The notes under the pieces are model-generated. The model had not been told where the DNA came from. It ran no database searches and saw only the letters and a list, made by a program, of their open reading frames with translations. 36,903 bases of DNA from an uncultured Clostridium sp. Lineage in GTDB: Bacteria > Bacillota > Clostridia > TANB77 > CAG-508. The stretch is taken from the NCBI GenBank assembly GCA_947570695.1, contig CANOVB010000014.1, positions 1-36,903 of the forward strand, given 5' to 3'. The position numbers and the translations under genes were made by a program. Shown one piece after another: positions 1 through 10,387 of this stretch. How positions within the stretch are numbered: the stretch's first letter is position 1; every line of letters begins with the position of its first letter.

Positions 1-9
1 ATTGTTAAT

Positions 10-45
10 CGCAACTTCGGAATTTTGAAAAAATTTCGAATTGCG
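10..45. repeat. Imperfect inverted repeat upstream of ftsK
   Basis: Arms at about 10-26 and 30-45 are nearly complementary (they begin and end with CGCAA and TTGCG) around a very short loop. No T-run follows, so this is not an obvious terminator. It could be a 5' leader hairpin of ftsK or the tail of an upstream element. Frame 1 is open from the window edge to a TAG at 64-66, so an upstream gene end cannot be excluded. Confidence 0.35.
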
Positions 46-78
46 GTACGAGCAAAGCGAGTATAGGAGGATGTAGCA

Positions 79-2589
79 TTGGGAAGAAAAAGAAAAAAGA
101 CTACAGTAAATAGCAATAAAAAAAGAAAAACTGGGATTAATATAGATTTAGCAGTAATAATACTATTTATAGCTAGTATATTACTATTTGTTTTAATATA
201 TGGAGAAAAAGGGGCTATTGGAGAAGTATTAAGCCCTGCTTTAGGTGGAATAATAGGATTTATAAAATACATTATTCCTGTAGGATTTATGGTGCTTGCA
301 ATTTGTATTGCAAAAGATGATAGAAGTTATATATTTTCTAAACTTATACAATATGCTGTATTACTTTCATGTATAGCAGCAACAATGTCAATATACCAAA
401 TATCAAAAGGAACTATAAATGCTGATTTAGAATTTAACGACATTATAGAAGCTGCATATGATTTGGGTGTTAAGAATAAAGGTGGAGGAACTGTAGGGGT
501 TGTTATTGCTTACCCATTAATAAAATTATTGGGAATGTTTGGAGCAGCTATTGCGACTTCTGGAATAGTTGTAATTCTTTGTGTATTTACTTTTGGATTA
601 CATCCTTCAGAAATAATGTTAAGCATTTTAGAAGAAATGAATTATAGAAAAGAGGATAGAGAAGAAGCTTTAAATGCAAGAAGAGAACAAAGAATGTCTA
701 GAAGAGAAAATATGAGAAATAATCCTGAACTTGAAAGAAAAATTAGGGAAAGAAATCGAAATCATAATATTGAAGAAATGCAATCTAGTATTAATGATGA
801 TGAAATTACAATTAATTTACATAATGGCGATGAAGTAGAACCAGAAACTGAAAAAAGAGGTATTTTTGGCAGAAAAATAAAGAAATTAGCTAATATGGAA
901 ATTAGTGAAGATTTAGGAAAACAAGAAGAATTTAATCCAGATGTTATAGAAGCAAATATTTATAAAAATTCAGCAGAAGCTAACGAAGCTGAGAACATGA
1001 AACATCAAGCACAAGATGATAGTTTATTTACAGTTGAAGAAGAACAAAAAGAAAGTAAAACAAAAGCTGTTTTACAATTAGAACATACAATATCAATAGA
1101 AGATGAAAATTATGAATATCCTCCAGTAAGTTTGCTTGGAAAAAGCAGTAAAAAAGGTAACAAAAATGGTGCTAAATTATTAACAGAAAAAGCACAACAA
1201 CTTCAGAGAACTTTGCACAGTTTTGGAGTTTCAGCAAAAGTAGTAGATTATTCTGTGGGCCCTGCAATTACGAGATTTGAGCTTAAACCTGCTGAAGGAG
1301 TGAGAGTTAATAAAATTGCTAATCTTGCAGATGATATAGCATTAAATTTAGCAGCAGAGACTATAAGAATAGAAGCTCCTATTCCGGGGAAACAAGCTGT
1401 AGGTATTGAAATACCAAATAAAGAAAAAGAATCAGTCCCTTTAAGAGATGTTATAGAAAGTGAAGAGTTTGAAAATAATAATTCTAAATTATCTGTAGCT
1501 TTAGGTAAGGATGTAGCAGGAAAAGTAGTGCTTGCAGATATTTCAAAAATGCCACACGTACTTATTGCAGGTTCTACTGGTTCTGGTAAGTCGGTTTGTA
1601 TTAATACTTTGATAACAAGTATTATTTATAATGCAAAACCAAGTGAAGTAAAGCTTGTAATGGTCGATCCAAAGGTTGTTGAATTATCAGTATATAATGG
1701 AATCCCACATTTATTAATACCAGTAGTAACAGATCCAAGAAAAGCGGCAGGAGCACTTGCTTGGGCTGTCCAAGAAATGGATCATAGATATAATTTATTT
1801 GCTGAAAAAGGTGTTAGGGATTTAAAGGGATATAATGCTGCTATTGAACATGAAAAAGAAGAAAATGTCGGAAAATTGCCACAAATTGTAATAATTATAG
1901 ATGAGCTTGCTGATTTAATGATGGTTGCAGCAAAAGAAGTTGAAGATTCAATTTGTAGATTGGCTCAAAAAGCAAGGGCTGCTGGAATGCATTTAGTAAT
2001 AGCAACTCAAAGACCATCAGTTGATGTTATTACTGGTTTAATTAAAGCAAATGTTCCTTCAAGAATAGCTTTTGCTGTTTCTTCACAAATTGATTCAAGA
2101 ACAATATTAGATCAAGTAGGAGCTGAAAAACTTTTAGGAAAAGGTGATATGTTATTTTATCCTGCAAGCGCTTCAAAACCAGTTAGAGTTCAAGGAGCTT
2201 TTGTTTCTGATAGTGAAGTAGAAAAAATTGTAGATTTTGTGAAGTCAAATAGTGTTGCAACTTATAATGAAGATATATTAGAAGAAATTGAAAAATCAAA
2301 TAAATCAGATGGACAAATGGAAAAAGAAAATCAAGAGGAAGATGATACAGATCCATTATTAATGGAAGCAATAGATACTGTTGTTGAAATTGGGCAAGCT
2401 TCAACTTCATTTATTCAAAGAAGATTTAAAGTTGGTTATGCTAGAGCTGGAAGAATAATTGATCAGATGGAAGCAAGAGGGATTATTTCAAAATATGAAG
2501 GTAGTAAACCAAGACAAGTATTAATTACTATGGACAGATTAAATGAGTTAAAAATGGCAAAACCAGTAGAAGAAAGCCAAGGAGAATAA
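79..2589 (+). CDS. ftsK: DNA translocase FtsK/SpoIIIE
   Basis: This is a septum-associated, ATP-driven DNA pump that moves chromosome ends through the closing septum. The order is standard: about four N-terminal membrane helices (residues ~23-185), a charged low-complexity linker (~200-350), the motor domain with Walker A GSTGSGKS (498-505) and Walker B ending IIIDE (D608, E609), and a C-terminal winged-helix gamma domain (~750-825) that reads KOPS-like sites. The length of 836 aa is normal for Firmicutes. The start is TTG at 79, eight bases after AGGAGG (65-70); the ATG at 71 is followed at once by a stop. It could serve as SpoIIIE in a spore former; sequence alone does not separate the two roles. 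The two in-gene TCGG strings (AAG TCG GTT and GTC GGA) are out of the CGG frame. Confidence 0.96.
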   Translation: MGRKRKKTTVNSNKKRKTGINIDLAVIILFIASILLFVLIYGEKGAIGEVLSPALGGIIGFIKYIIPVGFMVLAICIAKDDRSYIFSKLIQYAVLLSCIAATMSIYQISKGTINADLEFNDIIEAAYDLGVKNKGGGTVGVVIAYPLIKLLGMFGAAIATSGIVVILCVFTFGLHPSEIMLSILEEMNYRKEDREEALNARREQRMSRRENMRNNPELERKIRERNRNHNIEEMQSSINDDEITINLHNGDEVEPETEKRGIFGRKIKKLANMEISEDLGKQEEFNPDVIEANIYKNSAEANEAENMKHQAQDDSLFTVEEEQKESKTKAVLQLEHTISIEDENYEYPPVSLLGKSSKKGNKNGAKLLTEKAQQLQRTLHSFGVSAKVVDYSVGPAITRFELKPAEGVRVNKIANLADDIALNLAAETIRIEAPIPGKQAVGIEIPNKEKESVPLRDVIESEEFENNNSKLSVALGKDVAGKVVLADISKMPHVLIAGSTGSGKSVCINTLITSIIYNAKPSEVKLVMVDPKVVELSVYNGIPHLLIPVVTDPRKAAGALAWAVQEMDHRYNLFAEKGVRDLKGYNAAIEHEKEENVGKLPQIVIIIDELADLMMVAAKEVEDSICRLAQKARAAGMHLVIATQRPSVDVITGLIKANVPSRIAFAVSSQIDSRTILDQVGAEKLLGKGDMLFYPASASKPVRVQGAFVSDSEVEKIVDFVKSNSVATYNEDILEEIEKSNKSDGQMEKENQEEDDTDPLLMEAIDTVVEIGQASTSFIQRRFKVGYARAGRIIDQMEARGIISKYEGSKPRQVLITMDRLNELKMAKPVEESQGE

Positions 2590-2690
2590 AGAATATATTG
2601 CTGTAAAATAGTATGAAGTTTTATAATTTAAAAAATCGTTAAGCATAATAGAAATATTTTACGTTGTAGCGAATAGGAGGTTTTTGAGTT

Positions 2691-4214
2691 TTGAGTTTAT
2701 TTTCTAAGTTAAAAGATTATAATATCGAATTAGAAGAAATTTTAGATAATAAATATTTTTCTTCAAATATAAAAAACCTTTTATTAAGTATGATTTATAA
2801 ATTAGAAACATCCTATGTAGATTATTATGCTGTTAAAAGGTGCGTAAGGAGCAAAGAAGATTTTTTAAATGAAATAGTTGAAACAATACGTTTATATTGT
2901 GATAATGTAAAAACTGTAGAGCCTGATTCTAATCAGGCTAAATTACTTATAAACCATAATGTAAAAGCTGTTACTAATGAAAAAGAGAGAAGTATTTTAG
3001 CATATCCTACAGAATTATCATTTTTGTATGCCATTTCAGAAATATCACCAAAATATTTTTATATGGAAGAAGAATTTTTACTAAAAAAGGCTTTTCAAAA
3101 TACTCTTGTAAATGGATATAACATGAATAATACTGAAATATTAAGTGATTTTAATGGATGGGCTTGGGATAAAACTTTTGACAATGGATTTAATTATATA
3201 GACAATTTAGTTTATCAAAATTTATTAGTAATTTTAGGTGAAAAGTTTCTTTATGAATGGAGAGTTTATGGTTCTACAAGAAGAGATTTTTTGAAAGAAG
3301 CAAAAGAATACATTAAAAAGTTTACTGGTAATGATAAATATTTAAAAAGTTTGTATAAAGTCTTATATTTTAATTGTAGTGAGAATGAGCGCAAAATAAT
3401 ACATGAAGGAATTAAATTACAAAATAAAAAATTAAAAAATATGGATGACAAAATAAAATTTATAGAAGATGCTAAAAATAAAAAAATAAAATTAACTAAA
3501 AAGATAGAGAAAATAGATATTATACTTAGTAGTAAAAAGAATACAGAAAAAGAATTTATAAAAGTAAATTCTAAATTAGCTGATGAAAAGAAAATTAAAA
3601 CATTGAAAAAATATGTTCAAGTTCTAGAAAAAGAAAGGGAAAAATATAGAAGAGAAATTTTAGAATTATCTGATATATTAAAACCATCAAATTATTTAAG
3701 TAAAAAGCAAAAATTACAAGAGATGTGCTCAATATATAATTTTACAGGAAATTTAGAGCAATCAATTCTTGAATTTCAAAAAGAGTTTTTACATTTTTTA
3801 GATAAGAAATTATCAAAAATAACTACAAGAGATGAAATTATAGATATGGTTTATCAAATAAGGTATTATAGAACTTTGAAAATATCTAAAGATCTAAAGA
3901 TTATTGATATTGAAGAAATAGATAATTTAATAGATAAACTGCTAAAAAAAGCAATTACTGCATTATGTAAATTAGGCGCAATAAAAATAATTAGTATGGA
4001 TATAAATTTAAATTTTGAAATTATAAAATATGCTTTAGATACAAAAATCATAGATTTAGAGCAAATAAAATTAAGTTTTGATATAGATGGAGAATCTTTA
4101 ATAATTAAAGTATATGATAAAGAAGTTTTTGAAAAACAAGGAAGAAAAAAAGTACAAATTACAAGTAAGACTTTGGAAGTAAAGACAAAACGTAAGATAA
4201 AATTATTTAATTAA
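2691..4214 (+). CDS. Hypothetical protein with central coiled coil
   Basis: I do not recognise the family. The 507 aa protein has no signal peptide or clear membrane segment. The N-terminal ~220 residues look globular and aromatic-rich, residues ~230-330 are very Lys/Glu-rich and probably coiled coil, and the C-terminal ~150 residues are helical, ending in a basic tail. The start is TTG at 2691, ten bases after AGGAGG; a TTG at 2684 is in another frame and stops quickly. It lies 101 bases after ftsK and 14 bases before the MBL hydrolase, so co-transcription with the latter is likely. It may be a structural or scaffolding cytoplasmic protein, but that is a guess from composition only. Confidence 0.75.
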   Translation: MSLFSKLKDYNIELEEILDNKYFSSNIKNLLLSMIYKLETSYVDYYAVKRCVRSKEDFLNEIVETIRLYCDNVKTVEPDSNQAKLLINHNVKAVTNEKERSILAYPTELSFLYAISEISPKYFYMEEEFLLKKAFQNTLVNGYNMNNTEILSDFNGWAWDKTFDNGFNYIDNLVYQNLLVILGEKFLYEWRVYGSTRRDFLKEAKEYIKKFTGNDKYLKSLYKVLYFNCSENERKIIHEGIKLQNKKLKNMDDKIKFIEDAKNKKIKLTKKIEKIDIILSSKKNTEKEFIKVNSKLADEKKIKTLKKYVQVLEKEREKYRREILELSDILKPSNYLSKKQKLQEMCSIYNFTGNLEQSILEFQKEFLHFLDKKLSKITTRDEIIDMVYQIRYYRTLKISKDLKIIDIEEIDNLIDKLLKKAITALCKLGAIKIISMDINLNFEIIKYALDTKIIDLEQIKLSFDIDGESLIIKVYDKEVFEKQGRKKVQITSKTLEVKTKRKIKLFN

Positions 4215-4228
4215 AGTGGAGGTATTAC

Positions 4229-5879
4229 ATGAAAATAACTTTTTTAGGAGCTGCTAAAACAGTAACAGGTTCAAATTTTTTAGTTGAGGGGGCTGGTAAA
4301 AAATTTTTGGTAGATTGTCGGAATGTATCAAGGAAAAGTAACAGAAGAATTAGAAAACTCAGATCCTTTTTTATATGATGTAAAAGATATAGATTTTATG
4401 TTGTTAACTCATGCACATATAGATCATTCTGGTAGAATTCCAAAACTTTATAATGATGGATATAGAGGGAAAATTTATGCAACAAAAGCAACATGCGATT
4501 TATGTGAAATTATGCTTCCTGATAGTGGGCATATTCAAGAAGTTGAAATAGAGTGGAAAAATAGAAAAAGGATGAGAGAGAGCAAAGAGCCACTTCCACC
4601 ATTATATACAGCAGAAGAAGCGTATCAATGTTTAGAAATATTTAGTCCAGTTGAATATGATGATATTGTAGAAATTGATGACAATATAAGTGTTAGATTT
4701 AATGATGCAGGTCATATGCTGGGTTCAAGCATAATTGAAGTTTGGGTAACAGAAGAAGGTAAAACTAAAAAAATAGTATTTACAGGTGATTTAGGAAATA
4801 ATGATTTACCACTTCTTGATTCTCCTACAATGATAAGTAATGCAGACTATCTTGTAATGGAATCTACTTATGGAAATAGATTACATATAAGAAATGATGA
4901 TAAAGCAAAACTGTTTTTAGATATAGTTTCAGAAACTTTAGATAATGGAGGAAGAGTAATTATACCTTCATTTGCAGTTGGCAGAACTCAAGAGATTTTA
5001 TATGAATTAGATAAATTGAAAGATGAATATGGACAAGATACAGAATTTGCAAGAAAGTATGAAACAATAATGAATGTTCCTGTATATGTTGATAGTCCAC
5101 TTGCAATTTCTGCAACAGAAATTTTTAAGAAAAATACTGAATTATTTGAAGAAGAAATACAAGAAAAAATTAAAAGAGGAGATAATCCTTTAGAATTTAA
5201 GGGATTACAATTTACACAAACAGCTGAAGAATCAAAAGCTTTAAACCAGGATGAAAGACCAGCAATAATTCTTTCTGCTAGTGGAATGTGTGAAGTGGGA
5301 AGAATTAAACATCATTTAAAACATAATTTATGGAACCCTAAAAGTACAATATTGTTTGTAGGATATCAAGCTCCAGGAACGCTAGGAAGAAGCATAGTAG
5401 AAGGTGCAAAAAAAGTAAAAATTTTTGGAGAAGAGATCGCAGTAAATGCAAGAATAGAATATATAGAAGGATATTCTGGACATGCAGATCAAGCTTGGCT
5501 TTTGAATTTTATATATTCATTTACAAATCCACCAAAACATGTATTTTTAGTTCATGGAGAAGAAGAAGGACAAATTGAATTAAAACAAAAAATTGAAACT
5601 ACAAGTGAATGTAAAGTTACTATACCAGATTTTGGAGATAGTTATGAATTAGATGGAGAATCACCAAAATTATTAGAAGAAACTAAAGAGATTAGTTTAT
5701 ATAGACAAGAATTTAGACGTTTAGATTTAATTGAAAAAATTGAAGAATTAAAAGAAAATATTTCAGATATCGAAAGTGTTATTATGAAACAAGAACTTGA
5801 CACTAAAGATAATGAATTAAAGAGCTTAGAAGATAGAGTAAAAGATATACAAAATCAAATACAAAATTTAATGAAATAA
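4229..5879 (+). CDS. MBL-fold RNA metallo-hydrolase (beta-CASP type), needs +1 shift at CGG
   Basis: This is a metallo-beta-lactamase-fold exonuclease/endonuclease-like protein of the YSH1/CPSF73-like family, expected to act on RNA in the cytoplasm. The ATG at 4229 follows GGAGG and encodes the family N-terminus (MKITFLGAAKTVTGS). At codon 31 frame 0 reads TGT CGG AAT and stops soon after, but a +1 shift reads GGA ATG TAT and gives the conserved VDCGMYQG motif, followed by HAHIDH (61-66), a beta-CASP domain with SxYG, GRTQE and SASGMCEVGR motifs, and a C-terminal coiled coil. The complete shifted protein is about 549 aa, normal for the family. A start at 4323 alone would delete the first beta strands and has no ribosome binding site. 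Alternatives are a true pseudogene or a sequencing error; see the frameshift entry. Confidence 0.88.
4316..4322 (+). other. Putative +1 frameshift / quadruplet CGGA (Gly) site 1
   Basis: The frame-0 codons are TGT CGG A. Skipping one base, or reading CGGA as one glycine codon, continues into the correct downstream frame (GGA then ATG at 4323). The expected residue is the Gly of the conserved DCG motif. The site has the same NNT CGG N layout as the sites at 29891, 34766 and 36418. Confidence 0.7.
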
Positions 5880-6029
5880 AATCAATAAGAAATAAATGTA
5901 AATTAAAAATGATGGTTAAAATTAAATCAGAAATAGATTTGAATTAGAATAGCAATTTAAAAATCTAAATTATTAATAAATCTGAATAAAAATAGATAAA
6001 TTTAAATCTTAAGATAGGAGAATAAATTT

Positions 6030-7931
6030 ATGCGCATAAAGTATTTTAATGATGGATTAGTTGGAAATAATAATATTAAGGCAAGTTTTACAAAAACAGG
6101 AGAAATGATTAGATTATTATATGGTTCAGCAGATTATAAGCAATTTCTTGATACATTTCATCCAGGGGTAAAAGTAAATGATTCAAACTTAATATATTTG
6201 CATGATGATATAAATAATGCATATTCACAGGAATATATTGAAAATACTAATATTTTAGAAACACAAATTTTTAATACATATTTTAAAATACGAGTTACTC
6301 AAACAGATTTTGCTCCAATAGGTGAAAAGTTTTTAGTAAAAAAATATGTTATTAAAAATGAAAATGATATAGATTTAAATATCAATTTTTTAGTATATTC
6401 AAAAATTTTAACAAATTTAAATAATGATACATCAGGATATGTAAAAAATAATTCATTAATACAATATAATCATGATTTCTCAGTATGTACATTTTCTAAT
6501 TTACCTTTGTATAATAAACAAATTAATGGAGCAGATAATAATTTTAAAACAGGCGTAATAGGCGGAAAAGATTATATAGGAATGTCATCTTCTTCAGCGA
6601 TTTCTTATGATTTAGGAACTTTGAAACCTGGAGCGGAGAAGACTATAAATTTATATGTGTATATTAATAAAAATAAAGATAAAAATTTATTAACAAAATT
6701 AGATGAAGAAATAGATAGAATTAAGAGCTTAGATTTAAGTAAATTAGAGTCAGAGTGCAAGCAATATTGGAAAGACATGGTAAAAGCTCATGATACTTTA
6801 GATGTAAATAAAAAAGAATTAAGTAATAAAATTAAGAAAATATATAATAGAAGTTTACTATTATTTCCATTATTGGTAAATGAAAAAACAGGTGGAATTT
6901 CGGCAGGCATTGAAGTAGATGAAGATAAAACTAAATGTGGTAGATATTCTTATTGCTGGCCAAGAGATGCAGTATTTATAACAAAAGCGCTTGATATTGC
7001 AGGAATGGAAGAATTGTCTGAAAAATTTTATTCTAAATTTTGCAAATCAACTCAGAATAAAAATGGAATGTGGGAGCAAAGATTTTTTACAGATGGAAGA
7101 TTAGCACCTTGTTGGGGATATCAAATTGATGAAACAGCTAGTGTTGTTTTGGGAGTATATGATCATTTTAATTTTACAAAAAATAAAAATTTTATAAAAG
7201 AAAATTTAAAAATGCTTGAAAATGCAATATCATTTTTAAAACAGTACATAGATGATATTTTAGATGAAAAATTTGAAATGCAAAAAAGCTATGATTTATG
7301 GGAAGAGTTTGAAGGAATATCTTTATACTCTGTTTCGGCAATATTTGGAGCTTTTTCATCAATGATAGAAATGTATAATGAACTTAAAAAAATGTACGAA
7401 AATAATTCTAAAAAAATAGATATTATTTTAAAAGAACAGGAAGTTTTAAAAGAATATTGTGCAAGAATAAAGGAATATTGCAAAAACAATTTTTATGATG
7501 AAGAGAAAAAATCTTATGTAAGAAATTTAGTAGATAGAAAGCTTGATATAAGTTTACTTGGAACAATTATTCCTTTCAATATGTTTGATAAAGATAATGA
7601 AAAAATAAAAAACACAATAGAAAAAATAGATATGCTACTTAGAACATATACAGGAGGGTATATTCGTTATGAAGATGATGGATATATGGGTGGATATAAT
7701 CCATGGCCTATTGCAACTTTATGGATAGCGTGGTATTATTTAGAAATAGGTGAAGATGAAAAAGCTTTGGAATTATTTTCGTTTGTTACAAATTCATCAT
7801 CAGGGCATGGATTTTTAGGAGAACAAATAAATAATGATGCAATGAAACCAGCATGGGTAATAGGACTAACATGGAGCCATGCAATGTATTTAATAGTATT
7901 AGATAAGCTATTTCAAAAATCTATCCTTTAG
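6030..7931 (+). CDS. Glycoside hydrolase family 15 (glucoamylase-like)
   Basis: This enzyme probably releases glucose from the non-reducing ends of alpha-glucans or glucodextrans. The N-terminal ~250 residues match the beta-sandwich super-domain of bacterial GH15. The C-terminal (alpha/alpha)6 barrel starts near residue 270 and shows YCWPRDA, a GMWEQRFFTDG segment, the catalytic-acid region DLWEE (E425/E426) and the catalytic-base region GFLGEQ (E598). The length of 633 aa fits bacterial members. There is no signal peptide, so cytoplasmic action on glycogen or imported oligosaccharide is likely. The ATG at 6030 follows TAGGAG. A 150-base AT-rich gap separates it from the MBL gene. It may be a storage-glycan enzyme, but no glycogen operon is visible here. 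Confidence 0.9.
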   Translation: MRIKYFNDGLVGNNNIKASFTKTGEMIRLLYGSADYKQFLDTFHPGVKVNDSNLIYLHDDINNAYSQEYIENTNILETQIFNTYFKIRVTQTDFAPIGEKFLVKKYVIKNENDIDLNINFLVYSKILTNLNNDTSGYVKNNSLIQYNHDFSVCTFSNLPLYNKQINGADNNFKTGVIGGKDYIGMSSSSAISYDLGTLKPGAEKTINLYVYINKNKDKNLLTKLDEEIDRIKSLDLSKLESECKQYWKDMVKAHDTLDVNKKELSNKIKKIYNRSLLLFPLLVNEKTGGISAGIEVDEDKTKCGRYSYCWPRDAVFITKALDIAGMEELSEKFYSKFCKSTQNKNGMWEQRFFTDGRLAPCWGYQIDETASVVLGVYDHFNFTKNKNFIKENLKMLENAISFLKQYIDDILDEKFEMQKSYDLWEEFEGISLYSVSAIFGAFSSMIEMYNELKKMYENNSKKIDIILKEQEVLKEYCARIKEYCKNNFYDEEKKSYVRNLVDRKLDISLLGTIIPFNMFDKDNEKIKNTIEKIDMLLRTYTGGYIRYEDDGYMGGYNPWPIATLWIAWYYLEIGEDEKALELFSFVTNSSSGHGFLGEQINNDAMKPAWVIGLTWSHAMYLIVLDKLFQKSIL

Positions 7932-7936
7932 GGGAT

Positions 7937-7970
7937 ATTTGTTAATAAACACTTTTGCAAACTAACAAAT
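7937..7970. repeat. 8-bp inverted repeat between GH15 gene and radA
   Basis: ATTTGTTA (7937-7944) and TAACAAAT (7963-7970) are perfect complements separated by 18 bases. No T-run follows, so it is more likely a weak hairpin or a protein site than a terminator. It lies just upstream of the radA ribosome binding site. Confidence 0.3.
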
Positions 7971-8006
7971 GCTCAAAGGAACAAAAAGGAGATAAATAAA
8001 TAGAAT

Positions 8007-9374
8007 ATGGCAAAAAAGGCTACAACAGTTTTTGTGTGTAATGAATGTGGATATGAATCTAGTAAATGGCTAGGAAAATGTCCAGCTTGTGGAACTTGGA
8101 ATTCTTTTTTTGAGGAAAAAGTTGCAAGTAGTAGTACAGGAAGTTCTAGTAAAAATAAAAAAGATGCTTCTGAAATTATAAAATTAAATGAAGTTGTAAA
8201 AAAAGAAACTTTTAGAATTAAAACAGATGTTACTGAATTAGATAGAGTTTTAGGTGGTGGTTTTGTAACAGGATCTTTAACTTTACTTGGTGGAGAACCT
8301 GGAATAGGAAAATCAACATTAATTCTTCAAATTTGCAATAGTATTAAAATTGATGGAAAAATTTTATATGTTTCAGGGGAAGAGTCTGCTGAACAAATAA
8401 AATCAAGAGCAGATAGATTAGGAATAAATAATGATAATATAATGTTTTTGGCAGAAACTGATATAGATAATGTAGAAATTGCGTTAGAAAAAGTGCAAGC
8501 AAAATTTGTTATAATAGATTCTGTTCAAACTATGTATTCAGAAGAAATAACTTCAAGCAGTGGAAGCGTAAGTCAAGTGAGAGAAATAACTGCAAGAATA
8601 ATGAAAATGTGTAAACAAAATGGAATAACTACTATTATAATTGGTCATGTTACTAAAGATGGAAATATAGCAGGACCGAGAGTTTTAGAACATATGGTAG
8701 ATACAGTCTTATATTTAGAGGGGGAAAGATATTTTTCTTATAGAATTTTAAGAGGAGTAAAAAATAGATTTGGTTCAACTAATGAAATTGGAATGTTTGA
8801 AATGCAAAATGAAGGACTAGTTGAAATAGAAAATCCATCTCAGCTTTTGATTTCAGAAAGAGATGGAAACCCAGCAGGATCAGCAATAGTTGTAAGTTTG
8901 GAAGGAACACGAGCATTAGTTCTAGAACTTCAAGCGTTATCAACTCCAACAGTTTTTGGAATGCCAAGAAGAAATGCAAGTGGAATTGATTATAATAGAT
9001 TAACATTACTTATGGCAGTTTTAGAGAAAAGAGCTGGAATGAATTTTAGTTCTCAAGATGTTTATATAAACTTAGTGGGAGGAATAAAAGTTAATGAGCC
9101 AGCATTAGATTTAGGTATTGTTTTAGCAGCAGCTTCGAGTTTTAAAAATATAAGTATAAAGGAAGATGTTGCAGTAATCGGAGAAGTTGGTCTAACAGGT
9201 GAAGTTAGAAGTGTTAATATGATAGAAAAGCGTATTAAAGAGGTTGAGAAATTAGGATATAAAATTTGTATAATTCCAGAAAGTAATAAAAAACTATTGA
9301 AAGAAAAATTCAAATTAGATATAATAGGCGTAAAGAATATTATTGACGCAATGAAATATTTAGGTTTAAAATAA
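8007..9374 (+). CDS. radA: DNA repair protein RadA
   Basis: RadA is a RecA-like, DnaB-type branch-migration helicase for homologous recombination. The N-terminal zinc finger has two CxxC pairs (CNEC near residue 11, CPAC near 25). The ATPase core has Walker A GGEPGIGKST (95-104) and the family-specific KNRFG motif (252-256). The C-terminal third is the Lon-protease-like P domain. At 455 aa it has the usual length. The ATG at 8007 follows AAAAGGAGAT at a slightly long distance. The cyclophilin gene follows after 28 bases. All motifs are intact and the only CGG in it (ATC GGA, 9179) is out of frame. Confidence 0.96.
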   Translation: MAKKATTVFVCNECGYESSKWLGKCPACGTWNSFFEEKVASSSTGSSSKNKKDASEIIKLNEVVKKETFRIKTDVTELDRVLGGGFVTGSLTLLGGEPGIGKSTLILQICNSIKIDGKILYVSGEESAEQIKSRADRLGINNDNIMFLAETDIDNVEIALEKVQAKFVIIDSVQTMYSEEITSSSGSVSQVREITARIMKMCKQNGITTIIIGHVTKDGNIAGPRVLEHMVDTVLYLEGERYFSYRILRGVKNRFGSTNEIGMFEMQNEGLVEIENPSQLLISERDGNPAGSAIVVSLEGTRALVLELQALSTPTVFGMPRRNASGIDYNRLTLLMAVLEKRAGMNFSSQDVYINLVGGIKVNEPALDLGIVLAAASSFKNISIKEDVAVIGEVGLTGEVRSVNMIEKRIKEVEKLGYKICIIPESNKKLLKEKFKLDIIGVKNIIDAMKYLGLK

Positions 9375-9402
9375 TTGCAAACAGAAGATTAGGGAGGAAA
9401 AA

Positions 9403-10215
9403 ATGAGTAAAAAAGTACAAGTTACTATATGGATTATTATTGCTATAATAGCAGTTTTACTACTAGGAGTAGTAAGTTATGGAATAGTTATGAATGGAAT
9501 TTCAAAACCTATTCATCCAGAGGTTACATTTGAAATAGAAAATTATGGAGTTGTAAAAGTGGAATTATATCCTGAATACGCTCCAAATACAGTAACAAAC
9601 TTTATCAAATTAGTAGAAAAAGGATACTACAATAATAAAATACTATATGGAAAAGATGAAGTATGTATGTATGCTGGAAGAGATACAGAAGGAAATGCAA
9701 TAAATCCAAAAATAAGTTTAATAGATGACAGTATAGAAGCAGGAACTGATGCTGATTATGAATATACAATACCAGGTGAATTTGTAGTAAACGGATATGA
9801 ACAAAATACTTTAAGACATGAAAAAGGAGTTATTTCTCTAATAAGAAATGATTATACACAATATGTTGCATCATTATCAAAAGAAAGTTATAATTCAGGA
9901 AATGCACAAATAGGAATAATGATGAGTGATTCTGCTACTACTTTAAATGGAGTTTATGCGGCATTTGGAAAAATAACAGAAGGAATGGATGTTTTAGAGA
10001 AAATATATAATGAAGTAGAAATAAAACATCCAGAAGCAACAGAAGATGGAAATCAACCAGCAGAAACTGATATACAAGCATTTGCAAATGCTCCAGTAAT
10101 AAAATCAGCAACTGTTAATACAAATGGAATTGATTATGGAATGCCTATAACAGAAAAAGCTTTTGATTATAGTGCATATTTATATAATATGATGAGTTCT
10201 TATTATAATCAATAA
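9403..10215 (+). CDS. Membrane-anchored cyclophilin-type peptidyl-prolyl isomerase
   Basis: The protein starts with a basic stretch and a strong hydrophobic helix (residues ~6-30), either a signal anchor or a lipid-free signal peptide without a lipobox. The rest is a cyclophilin fold, recognised by VELYPEYAPNTVTNF near residue 48, a KGYYNN segment and the closing FGKITEGMDVL. It should catalyse proline cis-trans isomerisation during folding of exported proteins on the outer face of the membrane. The catalytic loop is divergent and carries an insertion, so activity could be weak. A strong RBS, AGGGAGGAAAAA, precedes the ATG. A terminator follows 66 bases downstream. Confidence 0.88.
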   Translation: MSKKVQVTIWIIIAIIAVLLLGVVSYGIVMNGISKPIHPEVTFEIENYGVVKVELYPEYAPNTVTNFIKLVEKGYYNNKILYGKDEVCMYAGRDTEGNAINPKISLIDDSIEAGTDADYEYTIPGEFVVNGYEQNTLRHEKGVISLIRNDYTQYVASLSKESYNSGNAQIGIMMSDSATTLNGVYAAFGKITEGMDVLEKIYNEVEIKHPEATEDGNQPAETDIQAFANAPVIKSATVNTNGIDYGMPITEKAFDYSAYLYNMMSSYYNQ

Positions 10216-10280
10216 ATTAGTGTACAAAGTTTAGAAAAGCATTACACTATAGGAATTTTAGAGAAATTTTTATAATATAA

Positions 10281-10313
10281 AAAAGCTGTTAGTATATACT
10301 AATAGCTTTTTTG
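10281..10313 (+). terminator. Rho-independent terminator after cyclophilin gene
   Basis: AAAAGCTGTTAGTATA pairs with TATACTAATAGCTTTTTT with one mismatch, and the arm ends in a T-run. It closes the radA-cyclophilin unit. Confidence 0.85.
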
Positions 10314-10387
10314 TGTAGAAAATTAAATGATCTGCAGATAAATTATTGCGTAAAGAATAAATGAATAATCTAGTTTGAGCATATTTA

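Noticed and set aside
1..66. End of an upstream gene in frame 1
   Set aside because: The open frame is only 21 codons, has an odd excess of CGN codons, and overlaps the inverted repeat; it cannot be judged from this window.
7937..7970. Terminator between the GH15 gene and radA
   Set aside because: The inverted repeat has a long loop and no T-run.
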